From NCBI GenBank assembly GCA_947254895.1, contig CAMYEY010000013.1:1-24933 (forward strand): a stretch of DNA of 24,933 nucleotides, given 5' to 3'. The translations under genes were made by a program, and so were the position numbers. The DNA comes from an uncultured Clostridia bacterium (lineage in GTDB: Bacteria > Bacillota > Clostridia > Saccharofermentanales > DTU023). Under the pieces are notes generated by a model. The model saw only the letters and a list, made by a program, of their open reading frames with translations, was not told where the DNA came from and made no database searches. This document shows positions 8,110 to 16,205 of this stretch, piece after piece (the stretch's first letter is position 1; the number at the start of each line of letters is the position of its first letter).

Positions 8110-8961
8110 TTAACCCCAACCAAAATCCCCTCGCTGTAAGTCTTCATTTTTATAGATAGCCACAACCTTCGTCACTCCATAGTCGTCTAAACAGGTATTG
8201 AGGATCATGTAAATTCCCTTTTCATCAAAATTCTCCCTTTGCAAATGTACTTGACCAAGTTCACGAGCCCTCTGGTAATAGTCCTTAAAACCATCCCTTT
8301 CCCAGCACGGGAATTGGTCATAAACTCCGCTATCAATCGAGGACAAGTGGACCAGGCTATATCTAAAAATTCCATCTCTGCTATAAAGCCTAATCTTTTT
8401 TAGACAATCTAGGTACTGCTCATGACAGCTAAGTTTTTTTAATCTTGTGCCGTTGTGGGCATTGTGGCCAAAATAATTGGCATAAGGATCTCGAACCGAA
8501 GAATTTTTATGATAGAGGAAAACTGTCCCCGTGATATCCGGCTGCCCCCTTATGTTTCTTCGGTCATAAAAGTTATCTTCCTTACTATGGGCGATAATTT
8601 CCCTAATTCTGTCCTCCTGACAATCCCCAGCGTGGTCCGGCTCTGTCTCCAGATAAGCCACTATATTACTTGTCCCATACTCTGTGTTGAGCTTATCCAA
8701 AATAATACGGGCCTGTGCCCTGTGATAGTAGGCTTCAAGTTTTTCCTCATCTGTTATGGCCAGGCCGATTGCAGGAATATTGTTTGAACCTGACTGAAGG
8801 TCCCGAAAGGCTCGCTCAACCACTGCCTTGTTAATAGCCTGATTTTTTAGCTGCTCTCTGTCTTCTAATTTATTTTTAATATACTTGCCAACAAAAAACA
8901 GACTGAGACTGAGGCTAATTATGGTCATGGCTATAAGTCCTACACTGACTTGCTTTTTCAT
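8110..8961 (-). CDS. srtB: Class B sortase (probable anchor for the adjacent surface protein)
   Basis: A membrane-anchored transpeptidase that should cut a sorting signal and join the protein to cell-wall peptide cross-bridges. Residues 6-24 form an N-terminal membrane anchor (class B topology), followed by a charged helix. GTVFLYHKN (145-153) and NYFGHNAHNGTRLKKL (162-177) match the GsiFlD and IYGHNM..gtmF..L motifs, giving catalytic His166. YMILNTC (251-257) gives the nucleophile Cys257. The third catalytic residue, an Arg normally placed about 8-10 residues later in R-x-V-V, is not seen: the segment reads DDYGVTKVVAIYK, with Thr264/Lys265 there. The sequence is quite divergent overall. The gene follows the giant surface protein on the same strand after 152 nt and is the obvious partner for its KPTTN signal. 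GAGGGAG precedes the ATG. Confidence 0.82.
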   Translation of the reverse strand: MKKQVSVGLIAMTIISLSLSLFFVGKYIKNKLEDREQLKNQAINKAVVERAFRDLQSGSNNIPAIGLAITDEEKLEAYYHRAQARIILDKLNTEYGTSNIVAYLETEPDHAGDCQEDRIREIIAHSKEDNFYDRRNIRGQPDITGTVFLYHKNSSVRDPYANYFGHNAHNGTRLKKLSCHEQYLDCLKKIRLYSRDGIFRYSLVHLSSIDSGVYDQFPCWERDGFKDYYQRARELGQVHLQRENFDEKGIYMILNTCLDDYGVTKVVAIYKNEDLQRGDFGWG

Positions 8962-8979
8962 TTCTCCCTCTGTATCTAA

Positions 8980-9043
8980 CCAGGCAAGGTAGCCTGGAAA
9001 TTACTCCTAAGTAAGACCTCCACCAGATACACCCAGTGGAGGT
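8980..9043 (-). promoter_or_regulatory. Two perfect hairpins in the leader of the sortase gene
   Basis: Between the surface-protein stop and srtB are two inverted repeats: CCAGGC/GCCTGG (8980-8985 and 8992-8997, 6-nt loop) and ACCTCCAC/GTGGAGGT (9016-9023 and 9036-9043, 12-nt loop). Neither is followed by a T-run on the minus strand, so they are poor intrinsic terminators. They may act as RNA processing or stability elements that set the enzyme-to-substrate ratio. The pairing is read directly; the role is inference. Confidence 0.5.
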
Positions 9044-9113
9044 ACTGATAAAAACCACTGATCCAGGGCAGTCACTCACTTGTGTTCCTTTGTCTACCCA
9101 GGTGAATGCTCCT

Positions 9114-12100
9114 TTATTTCTCTTTTTGTCTCTTACGGTAAAACCAGTGAACCAAGAATATGGCTGCCAAAGCTAGACTAGCAAACCCAGCCAGAAGATA
9201 TACTTCTGCCCTTAAACTATTGTCATTGGTCGTCGGTTTCTTCTCTTTCTGGGCCGCCTTTTTAGCCTTGGTCTTTTTTGAGGTCTCAGGCTTTTTTCCT
9301 TTTTCCGTCTCTTCTGCCTCTTCAATCATGACCGTCTGGTCTGCATCATTTAAATCTGCATGGCTCGCAACCACGATTCCCGATTCATGAACTAATTTTT
9401 CAAAGACCACCAGCTCTTGTCCGGCTAGTTTTGTCCCATCAATTGTAAAACTAACCTCAATATCCCCCTGTTTTGCTTCAGCGACAAATTTCTTTTCTGC
9501 CATGACCGGCTGGTCATCATTTTTTATAACCTGCCCGGTAGCCTTGTTCACCAAGACACCTTCTAAACGGTAACTACTCCCTACTGTCAGGTTCTGGTAA
9601 GAGACCTTATCAACGATCTCCATTTCCGGACCGGCCTTGGCCGCTTTTTGTCCATCGATTTTGGCTTCCGTCTTGATTTCCGGATCTCCCACGGTGATGG
9701 TCTGCTTCTTATTATCCAAGTCTTCGTGCTTAAAAATTGTTTCATCTGCGTAGACCAGGTGTTCAAAGACGACCAAGTTTTTACCCCTAGAGTCACTTCC
9801 GTCAAAATCAAACTTGACCTCTACGTTGCCGGCCTCCTTTTCAGCTATAAAATGAGTCTCAGCGTGACTGATCACCTTGTCCGGCTGCTCTCTATCTACC
9901 AACATGCCTCTAACTTGGTAGGCTTCTCCGGCAATCAGGTTGTTATAGCTGACAAGGTCAACTGCTGTCATTTGGGGTAGGGGATCACTCAATTTTTGCC
10001 CATTATGGTGGTGAGCCATCGTTTCGAGCTCCGGTTCCTTAACCTTAACCTGTTGGTCTTGGTCACTCACATCTTCATGCTTGGCTACAACCAGCTTTGT
10101 TTCAAGGTCGATGATGTTTTCAAACACTACGAGAATTTGTCCGGCATAGTTTTTCAGGTTAACCTGGCCGAAATCTAGTTGGAGCTGACCATTGGAATTT
10201 TCTGGAATGAAATCTAGATCTGCCTCGGCTACCACCTGGTCTGGCTGGCTGGTTAAGACAAGCCTGGCCTGGGCCCGGTACTTTTTTCCGACAATCAACT
10301 CTTGATAGTCCACCAGATCCCTGATTTGAACAGAAGACAAGGCGTGGGTTTCCTTTAGGCCATCACCAACAAAAGCCTTGGTTTTAATTTTGGGCTGATA
10401 GGGCTGATTGCTTATCTCCGTCAGCTGTATTCCCTTACTCTCACTAACCACAACACCGACCTTTTCTATTTTCTTATGGTAGCCCTCAGCCGGCTCAACT
10501 TCTTCTACTAGGTATTCACCATTAACATCAAGACCATGGACAATGTAGTCCGTTCCGTCACTGATCCACTCAGCAGGTTTGCCCTTGTCCGGGCTGCTCA
10601 CATAGCCATTTTCATCTACATAAACGGTCTCTCCCTCACGATCGATGAGGCGGAGCTTAGCCCCTACCACTTTGAGTCCTGTCTGTTCGTCAACCTTTGA
10701 AATAGCTATGGAAGTTGTTTCATTATAGATTGAAGACTGTTCTCTACTATTTTTAGCAACTGCAAAGCTACTGCCTGTCTTTTCCAAGATATAACCTAGA
10801 GGGGCCTTAAGTTCCTCCAGATAGTAATTCCCGTAGGCCAGGTTTTCTATGATAATTTGACCTTGTTCATCTGTTGTAAAAACCCTAGCTTGCCCTTGAT
10901 CATCTTCTATTAAGATTTTTTCACCAGTCTTAGTGACCCGGTAGAGCTGAAATTCAACACCAGTTAAGGGCCTATCGGTTACCTTATCTCGTTTAACAAT
11001 CGTGAAGTTTTTCCTAGCCTTGGCATTAAACAAGGGTCTCTCTAACTGCTCAATCTTGTCTTCTCGAGCCTCCGGATCAGGATTGAGCGTGAGCTCAAAT
11101 TCTTCCGAACTCAAAAGGTAACCATCAGCTGTAGATATTTCTTTGACATAGTAGCTACCAGCCGGTAAATCGGCCACAGTTACGACTCCCTCCGAGTCAG
11201 GATTATCCACTGCTACCAAGCTATCTTTTGGTAAACCTAAGATGTCTTGACCTGTATATATTCCAACCACTATATACTCATAATTTTCTCCTTCTTCCAG
11301 CTCCTTTTTAAGGCGTAGACCTATCTTTTGCCTCCGATTTTCCAACATCTCTGTTTCCTTGAGATCAACCTTGATCTGTGCTTCCTGGGCAGTAAAGGAA
11401 AAATCGCGTAAGCCTTCATCCCTGATATACCCGCTTGCCGCCTTAAGTTCCGCTAGCTGGTAGTTTCCTAGGGGAATTTTATCGATCATAAGAGGCTTAC
11501 CCTCGGTAACGATACTGTCCGCTACCATTTCCTTATCTTCAAGGATCTTTTCAGGTAGATAGGGAATGGTAATAACGTCTCCCTTCTGGTAAACCTGGAC
11601 ATCCTCTAAGAAAATATCTTTTTGGGCAAATAAGAGTCTTTCACCCTTTTTATAGAAAAGTGTCTGCCCATCCATGGAAAGGATATCTTCCTGGGCTATC
11701 AGGCTAAAAGTGGTACCAGATAAATAGTCTGTCTCATAAACTGCTGATTTATACTTAAAATTTTTCTCAATAACCTGACCCTCATTTTTAACCTCTTCCT
11801 CATTGATCTCAGGCTTCAATTGGAGGGTAACGGTATCGGAATCTGTGTCCCGGATTAAATCAGCCAAGTCCCGGTCTAGATATTCTTCTCCTCCAAAGGC
11901 TGCTAATAATTTTCCCCGGTAAAAGATCTCCAACTTTTCTTCCAAGGCATCCTCGCGCCAAGATAGGTCTAACCGAACCTGACCATCTTCATCTGTGTAA
12001 AGAGTTTGCCTACTAACCCTGGCCTCTTTCCTCTGTCCACCCTTAAAAGCATCTTCCTTATAAATACCCGTAAATTCGACCCGGTCTAGACTATTCTCTC

Positions 12101-14684
12101 CTGAACCGGTATCCACCAATTCTTCATAATCAACCGGCTCTAACCAAGACCTTTTGAGGATCAGGGCTTCATTAGACCTTTCCTTCTCTATTTCACGACT
12201 CTCACTTTGACCCTCTAACTGGACCTTTAAACTGGTCTCAGCGTCAGCCCATTTCTGGAAAATCTCTCCCTGTTTGTGGAGAATTAATTGTCCAAATTGA
12301 GGTGTATTTTCTGCCACGAGCTCGATATACTCATCATTTTCGCCCTCTGGTTTAATGGCCTTTTCTGCCTTAACCTCAAAGTTGATCGGTCCATCCAAGA
12401 TCATATAGCCCCTGGGACTAGCCACTTCTTCTAAACTATAGCTACCAGCTTTAAGTTTTAAGGGAGTTACCGTCGTACCGGCTGTTTCGCCAACCGCATA
12501 AAAGCTACCTGCCAAGAGGTCTTCTTGGACTTGGGCTGTGGTTTTAAAGATATCGTAAGTTTTAGAACCAACCTTCTGGCTAACATAATTCCCCTCAGCA
12601 TCTTTAATCTTAAAAGAAGCTCCGGTTAAAATAATCCTTTCCCCCGTCTGACTATCTTTTTTGATAATCCTGACATAGTATTCTTGGGGGACATTTTTAA
12701 TCACAAAGTTTACCGGCTCTGACTCTGAAGAATCGATCACTAACGCCAATTCATCTTCTAAAAGCTCAGTTCCAGCCGGACCTGCTGTCTGGCGCAAGAT
12801 ATATTTACCATAAACCAGGTTGTCGGAAATTCCCTTGCCCTGGCTATCAGTGATGAGGCTGGACCACTCACCCCAGGGCAGTTGATCTTTATGCTTCAAG
12901 GCTTCTTTAAAAGAACCATATTTATCTATTTGCCCTTGAGATATTGCTGTAAATTCAGCGGCTTCTTCAGGCACCAATTCTTCAGATTTATAGTTTTCAG
13001 AAGTATATTTTTCGACAGAAAATTTATTTTGAATAATTTGTTCCGGCTGGTTAATTTTATTGTAAACCAAGACTGTCGTAGCTGGTGAATCAAGACCCAT
13101 CCTGCGGATAAAAATCTCAGGGTTAAGCTCGTAGCCTTCCGGAGCTTTGACCTCTTGGATAGTCAAGAGTCCTAGGGGAAGTCCAACATTTCCATCACCG
13201 TCCTGGTAAAAGTCATCACCGGAAACTTTATAGTCGGACCTAAACTTGACCTGCCCCTGACGGTCTGTCTTAAGTATCCAAGTCCGCTCCGGCTTGATGG
13301 ACTGTTCAGCAGGATCGATGTCTGAAGCATAACTCCCCGGATAAAATTTCAGACTAAATTCCGCCCCCTCCAGGCTGGCCTCCCCCCTTGCCTGATTTTT
13401 TCCGGTTTCTTTATCTTGCTTCTCGAGAACACAATCGATAGATGCAAATTTGGGCCTATCTTTGACTTCAAGATTCGTAGTTTTACCAGCCTCTAGTTCA
13501 AGCTCATGGATTGTGGGGTCTAATTCAAAAGAGGCAGGTGATTGGACCTCTTTAACGTAATACCTACCAGCTTCAAGACCGGTAAGCAAGTTCGACTTAC
13601 CATCCGCCCCGGTTGTCAACTTACCAACTTCTTTGGTTAAACTTTTGTCTTTATAAACCTGATAAACGGCACCCTGCAGGCTGTAGCCCTTATTCCGGCT
13701 TGTTAAATCTGGCCAGAGCGAGCTTTTGATCAAACTTAAGTTGCCGTCCTGCACAACTTGAAGTGAACCGGCAAAGCTATTCATCGTTTGAGCCGAGCTA
13801 TAGAAAAGGCCAGGCCCCTGGGTAGGTACGTTGTAGATATTGATAGCTGGCCCTATAAGGCTAATTTTTTCAGCCAAGATCTGTTCAATTACAAAATCGA
13901 AAAAATCCGTGAGGTTCGCAACTTTACGACCATCTAAGCCCAGACTATCTCCTCCCCCATAAAGTCGCATGAGTTCAACATCAATGGAATAATGCCAAGT
14001 GAAATAAATTGTGTGATCAGCATTTTTCAAGTCACTCTTACTGATATTAGGCACACTTTTCTTTACTTTCTTCCATAGGTCGAAAACTTGATCTATTTGG
14101 CCGCCGGTAACCTCATCTTGCTGGAAAAGTCCCGACAGATAAACATAAGCTGTCCTGCGAAAAAAGCCGTCCTCTCCGTACTTTTCCCTGAGTTCACCCG
14201 TAAGAGATGGGTAATGGTAGGACTGAAATTCTTGGATAAATTTCCTAAAGGCCCCACCCGTTAAGCTGTTCGCCGACAAAGTCTTTTTGTTGTTATAAGT
14301 GGGGGCTGCCATAACTGTTGGATTACTGCAAAAAGTATACTCGCCCCCTATCCTTGAATGACGAAAACCTTTAGGTTGCCAGCTCCCACCAGATTTTACA
14401 CTCTCCCAGAGAGGTATTTTCGACGAATATATTCTTTTCAAACGATCCAGTGCTGCTGTGGGCACCATATAAGCTTGGCTAAAGCCGACATGCTCTAGCT
14501 CTGTCATCTTATAAGACCCGGATGAAGTTTTCAGATCTATCCCTGCCGCTTTAAGTTCCAAGGCAGGTAAGCGGACAAAAGCTGATATCATACCTACAAA
14601 AATGGCTAATAAAAGAGCCCAGATCAAGAATCTTTTGCCCCCCTGCTGTTTCCTTTTCAGAACCCCCTGCACTACATTTCTCAT
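9114..14684 (-). CDS. Giant wall-anchored surface protein: TED-like head, CnaB/SpaA repeats, three VaFE ester domains
   Basis: A 1856-residue adhesin-like protein. Residues 1-47 are an export signal with a hydrophobic core at 19-37. Residues about 50-315 resemble a thioester (TQXA-type) head: Cys119 in EYTFCSNP and TIYFTWHYSID near 225-235. About eight SpaA/CnaB-type modules follow (roughly 317-1428), recognised by GAxF starts and ExxxPxGY ends (EVKAPEGYEL 511-520, EEVASPRGY 752-760, ELKAPLGY 1291-1298). Three VaFE (T-Q ester) domains follow, each with VVFE: Thr1435/Gln1544, Thr1555/Gln1661 and Thr1672/Gln1783 are the likely ester pairs. A Lys/Glu linker leads to KPTTN (1816-1820), a membrane helix (1828-1848) and the tail RKRQKEK. 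CnaB and VaFE domains are known to self-crosslink, giving a rigid protease-resistant stalk; the ligand is unknown. Start: ATG with GGAAG 9 nt upstream. Confidence 0.92.
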   Translation of the reverse strand: MRNVVQGVLKRKQQGGKRFLIWALLLAIFVGMISAFVRLPALELKAAGIDLKTSSGSYKMTELEHVGFSQAYMVPTAALDRLKRIYSSKIPLWESVKSGGSWQPKGFRHSRIGGEYTFCSNPTVMAAPTYNNKKTLSANSLTGGAFRKFIQEFQSYHYPSLTGELREKYGEDGFFRRTAYVYLSGLFQQDEVTGGQIDQVFDLWKKVKKSVPNISKSDLKNADHTIYFTWHYSIDVELMRLYGGGDSLGLDGRKVANLTDFFDFVIEQILAEKISLIGPAINIYNVPTQGPGLFYSSAQTMNSFAGSLQVVQDGNLSLIKSSLWPDLTSRNKGYSLQGAVYQVYKDKSLTKEVGKLTTGADGKSNLLTGLEAGRYYVKEVQSPASFELDPTIHELELEAGKTTNLEVKDRPKFASIDCVLEKQDKETGKNQARGEASLEGAEFSLKFYPGSYASDIDPAEQSIKPERTWILKTDRQGQVKFRSDYKVSGDDFYQDGDGNVGLPLGLLTIQEVKAPEGYELNPEIFIRRMGLDSPATTVLVYNKINQPEQIIQNKFSVEKYTSENYKSEELVPEEAAEFTAISQGQIDKYGSFKEALKHKDQLPWGEWSSLITDSQGKGISDNLVYGKYILRQTAGPAGTELLEDELALVIDSSESEPVNFVIKNVPQEYYVRIIKKDSQTGERIILTGASFKIKDAEGNYVSQKVGSKTYDIFKTTAQVQEDLLAGSFYAVGETAGTTVTPLKLKAGSYSLEEVASPRGYMILDGPINFEVKAEKAIKPEGENDEYIELVAENTPQFGQLILHKQGEIFQKWADAETSLKVQLEGQSESREIEKERSNEALILKRSWLEPVDYEELVDTGSGENSLDRVEFTGIYKEDAFKGGQRKEARVSRQTLYTDEDGQVRLDLSWREDALEEKLEIFYRGKLLAAFGGEEYLDRDLADLIRDTDSDTVTLQLKPEINEEEVKNEGQVIEKNFKYKSAVYETDYLSGTTFSLIAQEDILSMDGQTLFYKKGERLLFAQKDIFLEDVQVYQKGDVITIPYLPEKILEDKEMVADSIVTEGKPLMIDKIPLGNYQLAELKAASGYIRDEGLRDFSFTAQEAQIKVDLKETEMLENRRQKIGLRLKKELEEGENYEYIVVGIYTGQDILGLPKDSLVAVDNPDSEGVVTVADLPAGSYYVKEISTADGYLLSSEEFELTLNPDPEAREDKIEQLERPLFNAKARKNFTIVKRDKVTDRPLTGVEFQLYRVTKTGEKILIEDDQGQARVFTTDEQGQIIIENLAYGNYYLEELKAPLGYILEKTGSSFAVAKNSREQSSIYNETTSIAISKVDEQTGLKVVGAKLRLIDREGETVYVDENGYVSSPDKGKPAEWISDGTDYIVHGLDVNGEYLVEEVEPAEGYHKKIEKVGVVVSESKGIQLTEISNQPYQPKIKTKAFVGDGLKETHALSSVQIRDLVDYQELIVGKKYRAQARLVLTSQPDQVVAEADLDFIPENSNGQLQLDFGQVNLKNYAGQILVVFENIIDLETKLVVAKHEDVSDQDQQVKVKEPELETMAHHHNGQKLSDPLPQMTAVDLVSYNNLIAGEAYQVRGMLVDREQPDKVISHAETHFIAEKEAGNVEVKFDFDGSDSRGKNLVVFEHLVYADETIFKHEDLDNKKQTITVGDPEIKTEAKIDGQKAAKAGPEMEIVDKVSYQNLTVGSSYRLEGVLVNKATGQVIKNDDQPVMAEKKFVAEAKQGDIEVSFTIDGTKLAGQELVVFEKLVHESGIVVASHADLNDADQTVMIEEAEETEKGKKPETSKKTKAKKAAQKEKKPTTNDNSLRAEVYLLAGFASLALAAIFLVHWFYRKRQKEK
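9225..9239 (-). other. Sorting signal KPTTN of the giant surface protein
   Basis: The codons AAA CCG ACG ACC AAT (minus strand) encode KPTTN, 37 residues from the C terminus, followed by a polar gap, a hydrophobic helix and a basic tail: the standard sorting-signal layout. It resembles NPQTN, the substrate motif of class B sortases, rather than LPXTG, and a class B sortase is the next gene downstream. Confidence 0.65.
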
Positions 14685-14744
14685 TTAATCTACTTCCTTT
14701 CCTTCTCTCTAGATCTAATTAAGATGTGATTGAAGGTAACGGCT

Positions 14745-14772
14745 ATAGTATTTCTCTTTTGGTCCTCAAAAA
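14745..14772 (-). promoter_or_regulatory. Possible promoter of the giant surface protein gene
   Basis: The minus strand has TACTAT at 14745-14750 and TTTTTG 16 nt upstream (14767-14772), about 60 nt before the ATG. The -10 is fair and the -35 weak. It lies just past the terminator of the upstream reductase gene, which supports a fresh start here. Confidence 0.4.
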
Positions 14773-14819
14773 GGTCACTCGTTTTGGGAAAACTTGAATT
14801 TTTTGGTCAATTTAAGTGA

Positions 14820-14850
14820 AAAAGGCGGAAACCTTTCAGCTCCGCCTTTT
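14820..14850. terminator. Bidirectional intrinsic terminator after the aldo/keto reductase gene
   Basis: AAAAGGCGGA (14820-14829) pairs perfectly with TCCGCCTTTT (14841-14850) across an 11-nt loop. On the minus strand the stem is followed by a T5 tract, ending the reductase transcript 33 nt past its stop; the plus strand also has a T-rich tail (14847-14858). Confidence 0.88.
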
Positions 14851-14882
14851 ATTTTTTCTTTATGACAAATTTACCCGTTAAC

Positions 14883-15698
14883 TTAAAAATCAAAGGTTTC
14901 CGGATCAAAGGATGTCCTAACGCCTGTTTGAAGACCGTTGATCTGGTTTATATCTTCAGCAGTCAGGCTAAAATCAAAGATGTCGATGTTTTCTGCCAAC
15001 CGATCCGGATTGACGGACTTAGGAATAACAACTACCCCACTATCTAGGTTCCAGCGAAGGGCAACCTGGGCCGGTGTTTTCCCATATTTTCTAGCTAGAT
15101 TTTTAAGAATAGGCTGGTCGAGGTCTCCCCTCCTTAGAGGTGCCCAGGCTATGGGAACTATATCCTTGTCTTTTAAGATTGGCAAAAGGCTAAGCTGATT
15201 ATAGGCAGGATTACGTTCAATCTGATTGCTCATGGGTTGGATATTGCCCGTCTTTTCAAGGATGGCTATATGGCGCAGAGTGAAATTGCTGAGGCCAATC
15301 GCTTTTACCAGGCCCTCATCGTAAAGTTTTTCTAGTGCTCGCCATGTTTCAGCCGTCCGCTTGGGATCCTGGCCTGGCCAATGGATCAAGACTTGGTCAA
15401 CATAGTCCACCCGGAGCTTTTTACAGGATTCTCCAAAAGACTTTAGGGTCTGCTCATAACCTTGATTGAGATTATCTATTTTTGTCGTCAAGATAAGGTC
15501 TTGCCTAGCCACACCCAGATTGGCTAAGGCCATGCCGAGAGCAGCTTCATTCTGGTACATCTGTGCTGTATCATAGTGACGGTAACCAAGCTCATAGCTC
15601 TGAGCAACTACCCTATCCATATCTTCATCCCCTATCCGGAATACTCCCAGCCCCACAAGGGGTACCTGAAAACCATTGTTGTAAGTTAAATATTCCAT
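14883..15698 (-). CDS. Aldo/keto reductase family oxidoreductase
   Basis: A cytoplasmic NADPH-dependent carbonyl reductase of 271 residues with the TIM-barrel AKR layout. The catalytic tetrad is visible: Asp43 and Tyr48 (GYRHYDTAQMYQNE), Lys73 (LTTKID) and His106 (VLIHWP). AIGLSNF, QIERNPAYNQ and the cofactor-binding VVIPKSV near the C terminus are also present. It most resembles small bacterial AKRs annotated as 2,5-diketo-D-gluconate or methylglyoxal reductases; the substrate cannot be assigned from sequence. GGGAGGAG lies 5 nt before the ATG, and a clear TATAAT lies about 30 nt upstream. It is monocistronic, ended by the terminator at 14820-14850. Confidence 0.92.
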   Translation of the reverse strand: MEYLTYNNGFQVPLVGLGVFRIGDEDMDRVVAQSYELGYRHYDTAQMYQNEAALGMALANLGVARQDLILTTKIDNLNQGYEQTLKSFGESCKKLRVDYVDQVLIHWPGQDPKRTAETWRALEKLYDEGLVKAIGLSNFTLRHIAILEKTGNIQPMSNQIERNPAYNQLSLLPILKDKDIVPIAWAPLRRGDLDQPILKNLARKYGKTPAQVALRWNLDSGVVVIPKSVNPDRLAENIDIFDFSLTAEDINQINGLQTGVRTSFDPETFDF

Positions 15699-15728
15699 TC
15701 TTGCTCCTCCCTTTCTACGCTCTCCCTA

Positions 15729-15757
15729 ATTATATAGGAAGCAAGACAGGTTAACCT
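15729..15757 (-). promoter_or_regulatory. Aldo/keto reductase promoter with a 10-bp palindrome over the -35
   Basis: On the minus strand TATAAT lies at 15729-15734. The region 17 nt upstream reads AGGTTA, a poor -35, and it is part of the perfect palindrome AGGTTAACCT at 15748-15757. A poor -35 overlapped by a palindrome suggests a bound regulator, but this is inference. Confidence 0.5.
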
Positions 15758-15778
15758 ATCGTATTTTCCCTTGTTTGT

Positions 15779-15850
15779 TGTTTAAGTGCTTAAGGAACCG
15801 TGTTCCTGGCGATAATAATAAGATGGTAATTCTTCAACTCCCACCATCTC
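15779..15850 (-). repeat. Solitary reverse-oriented copy of the 72-bp repeat
   Basis: Compared with the reverse complement of the units at 97-240, this copy shares CTGGCGATAATAATAAGATG with few changes, then GTAATTCT. Its arms AAGATGGTAA (15820-15829) and CCACCATCTC (15841-15850) have the same 11-nt spacing; the second arm has decayed. The flanking part (15779-15805) is weakly alike. It sits between the reductase promoter and the tRNA promoter, outside any gene. The rest of 15851-15928 holds only a small hairpin (AGCTTTCC/GGAAGCT). Confidence 0.75.
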
Positions 15851-15928
15851 AGCTTTCCTGCCAGTGGAAGCTCTGCTCTCTGGACACTAGACTAAAGCAG
15901 CATAGCCGCTATCCCCAATAACAACTGA

Positions 15929-15957
15929 TTGACAAGCAATTCCGTATTCGCTACTAT
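15929..15957 (+). promoter_or_regulatory. Strong sigma-A-type promoter for tRNA-Ser
   Basis: A perfect TTGACA (15929-15934), a 17-nt spacer and TACTAT (15952-15957) put the transcription start near 15964, about 9 nt before the mature tRNA. Confidence 0.85.
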
Positions 15958-15972
15958 TAGTAAGCTAAGCAC

Positions 15973-16063
15973 GGAGAGATGGTCGAGCTGGCTGAAGGCA
16001 CCGGTCTTGAAAACCGGCGTGGGTGTACGCCCACCGTGGGTTCAAATCCCACTCTCTCCGCCA
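15973..16063 (+). tRNA. tRNA-Ser(UGA)
   Basis: A 91-nt gene with encoded CCA. The acceptor stem GGAGAGA (15973-15979) pairs with TCTCTCC (16053-16059), then discriminator G and CCA. The anticodon stem CCGGT/ACCGG encloses CTTGAAA, giving anticodon TGA at 16008-16010, which reads UCA/UCG serine codons. There is a long class II variable arm (CGTGGGTGTACGCCCACC region) and a T-arm GTGGG-TTCAAAT-CCCAC. It has its own promoter and terminator. Confidence 0.98.
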
Positions 16064-16064
16064 T

Positions 16065-16126
16065 AACATTTTGTAGAAAATGTTGAACCCCCTGAAACCT
16101 AGTGTTATCAGGGGTTTTAATTTTTC
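16065..16126 (+). terminator. tRNA-Ser terminator preceded by a second hairpin
   Basis: First comes a perfect hairpin AACATTTT/AAAATGTT (16065-16072, 16077-16084). Then CCCCTGA/TCAGGGG (16089-16095, 16108-16114) is followed by TTTTAATTTTT, a standard intrinsic terminator. The first hairpin could guide 3' processing of the precursor. Confidence 0.88.
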
Positions 16127-16205
16127 AAGAAAGGTTCAAGATTTTTAAAAAGGGAACTAGATGAGCTAAAAGGTGAGCCATTTTAAATTGCAGGTTAGTA
16201 GCATG

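Noticed and set aside
8915..9079. A 54-codon minus-strand frame starting GTG, spanning the hairpins between the adhesin and srtB
   Set aside because: It runs through the hairpins and into the sortase gene in another frame, its composition is unlike a real protein, and it matches nothing I recognise.
9100..9260. LPXTG-type sorting signal in the giant surface protein
   Set aside because: No LPXTG-like sequence occurs at the expected distance from the C terminus; KPTTN is the only candidate.
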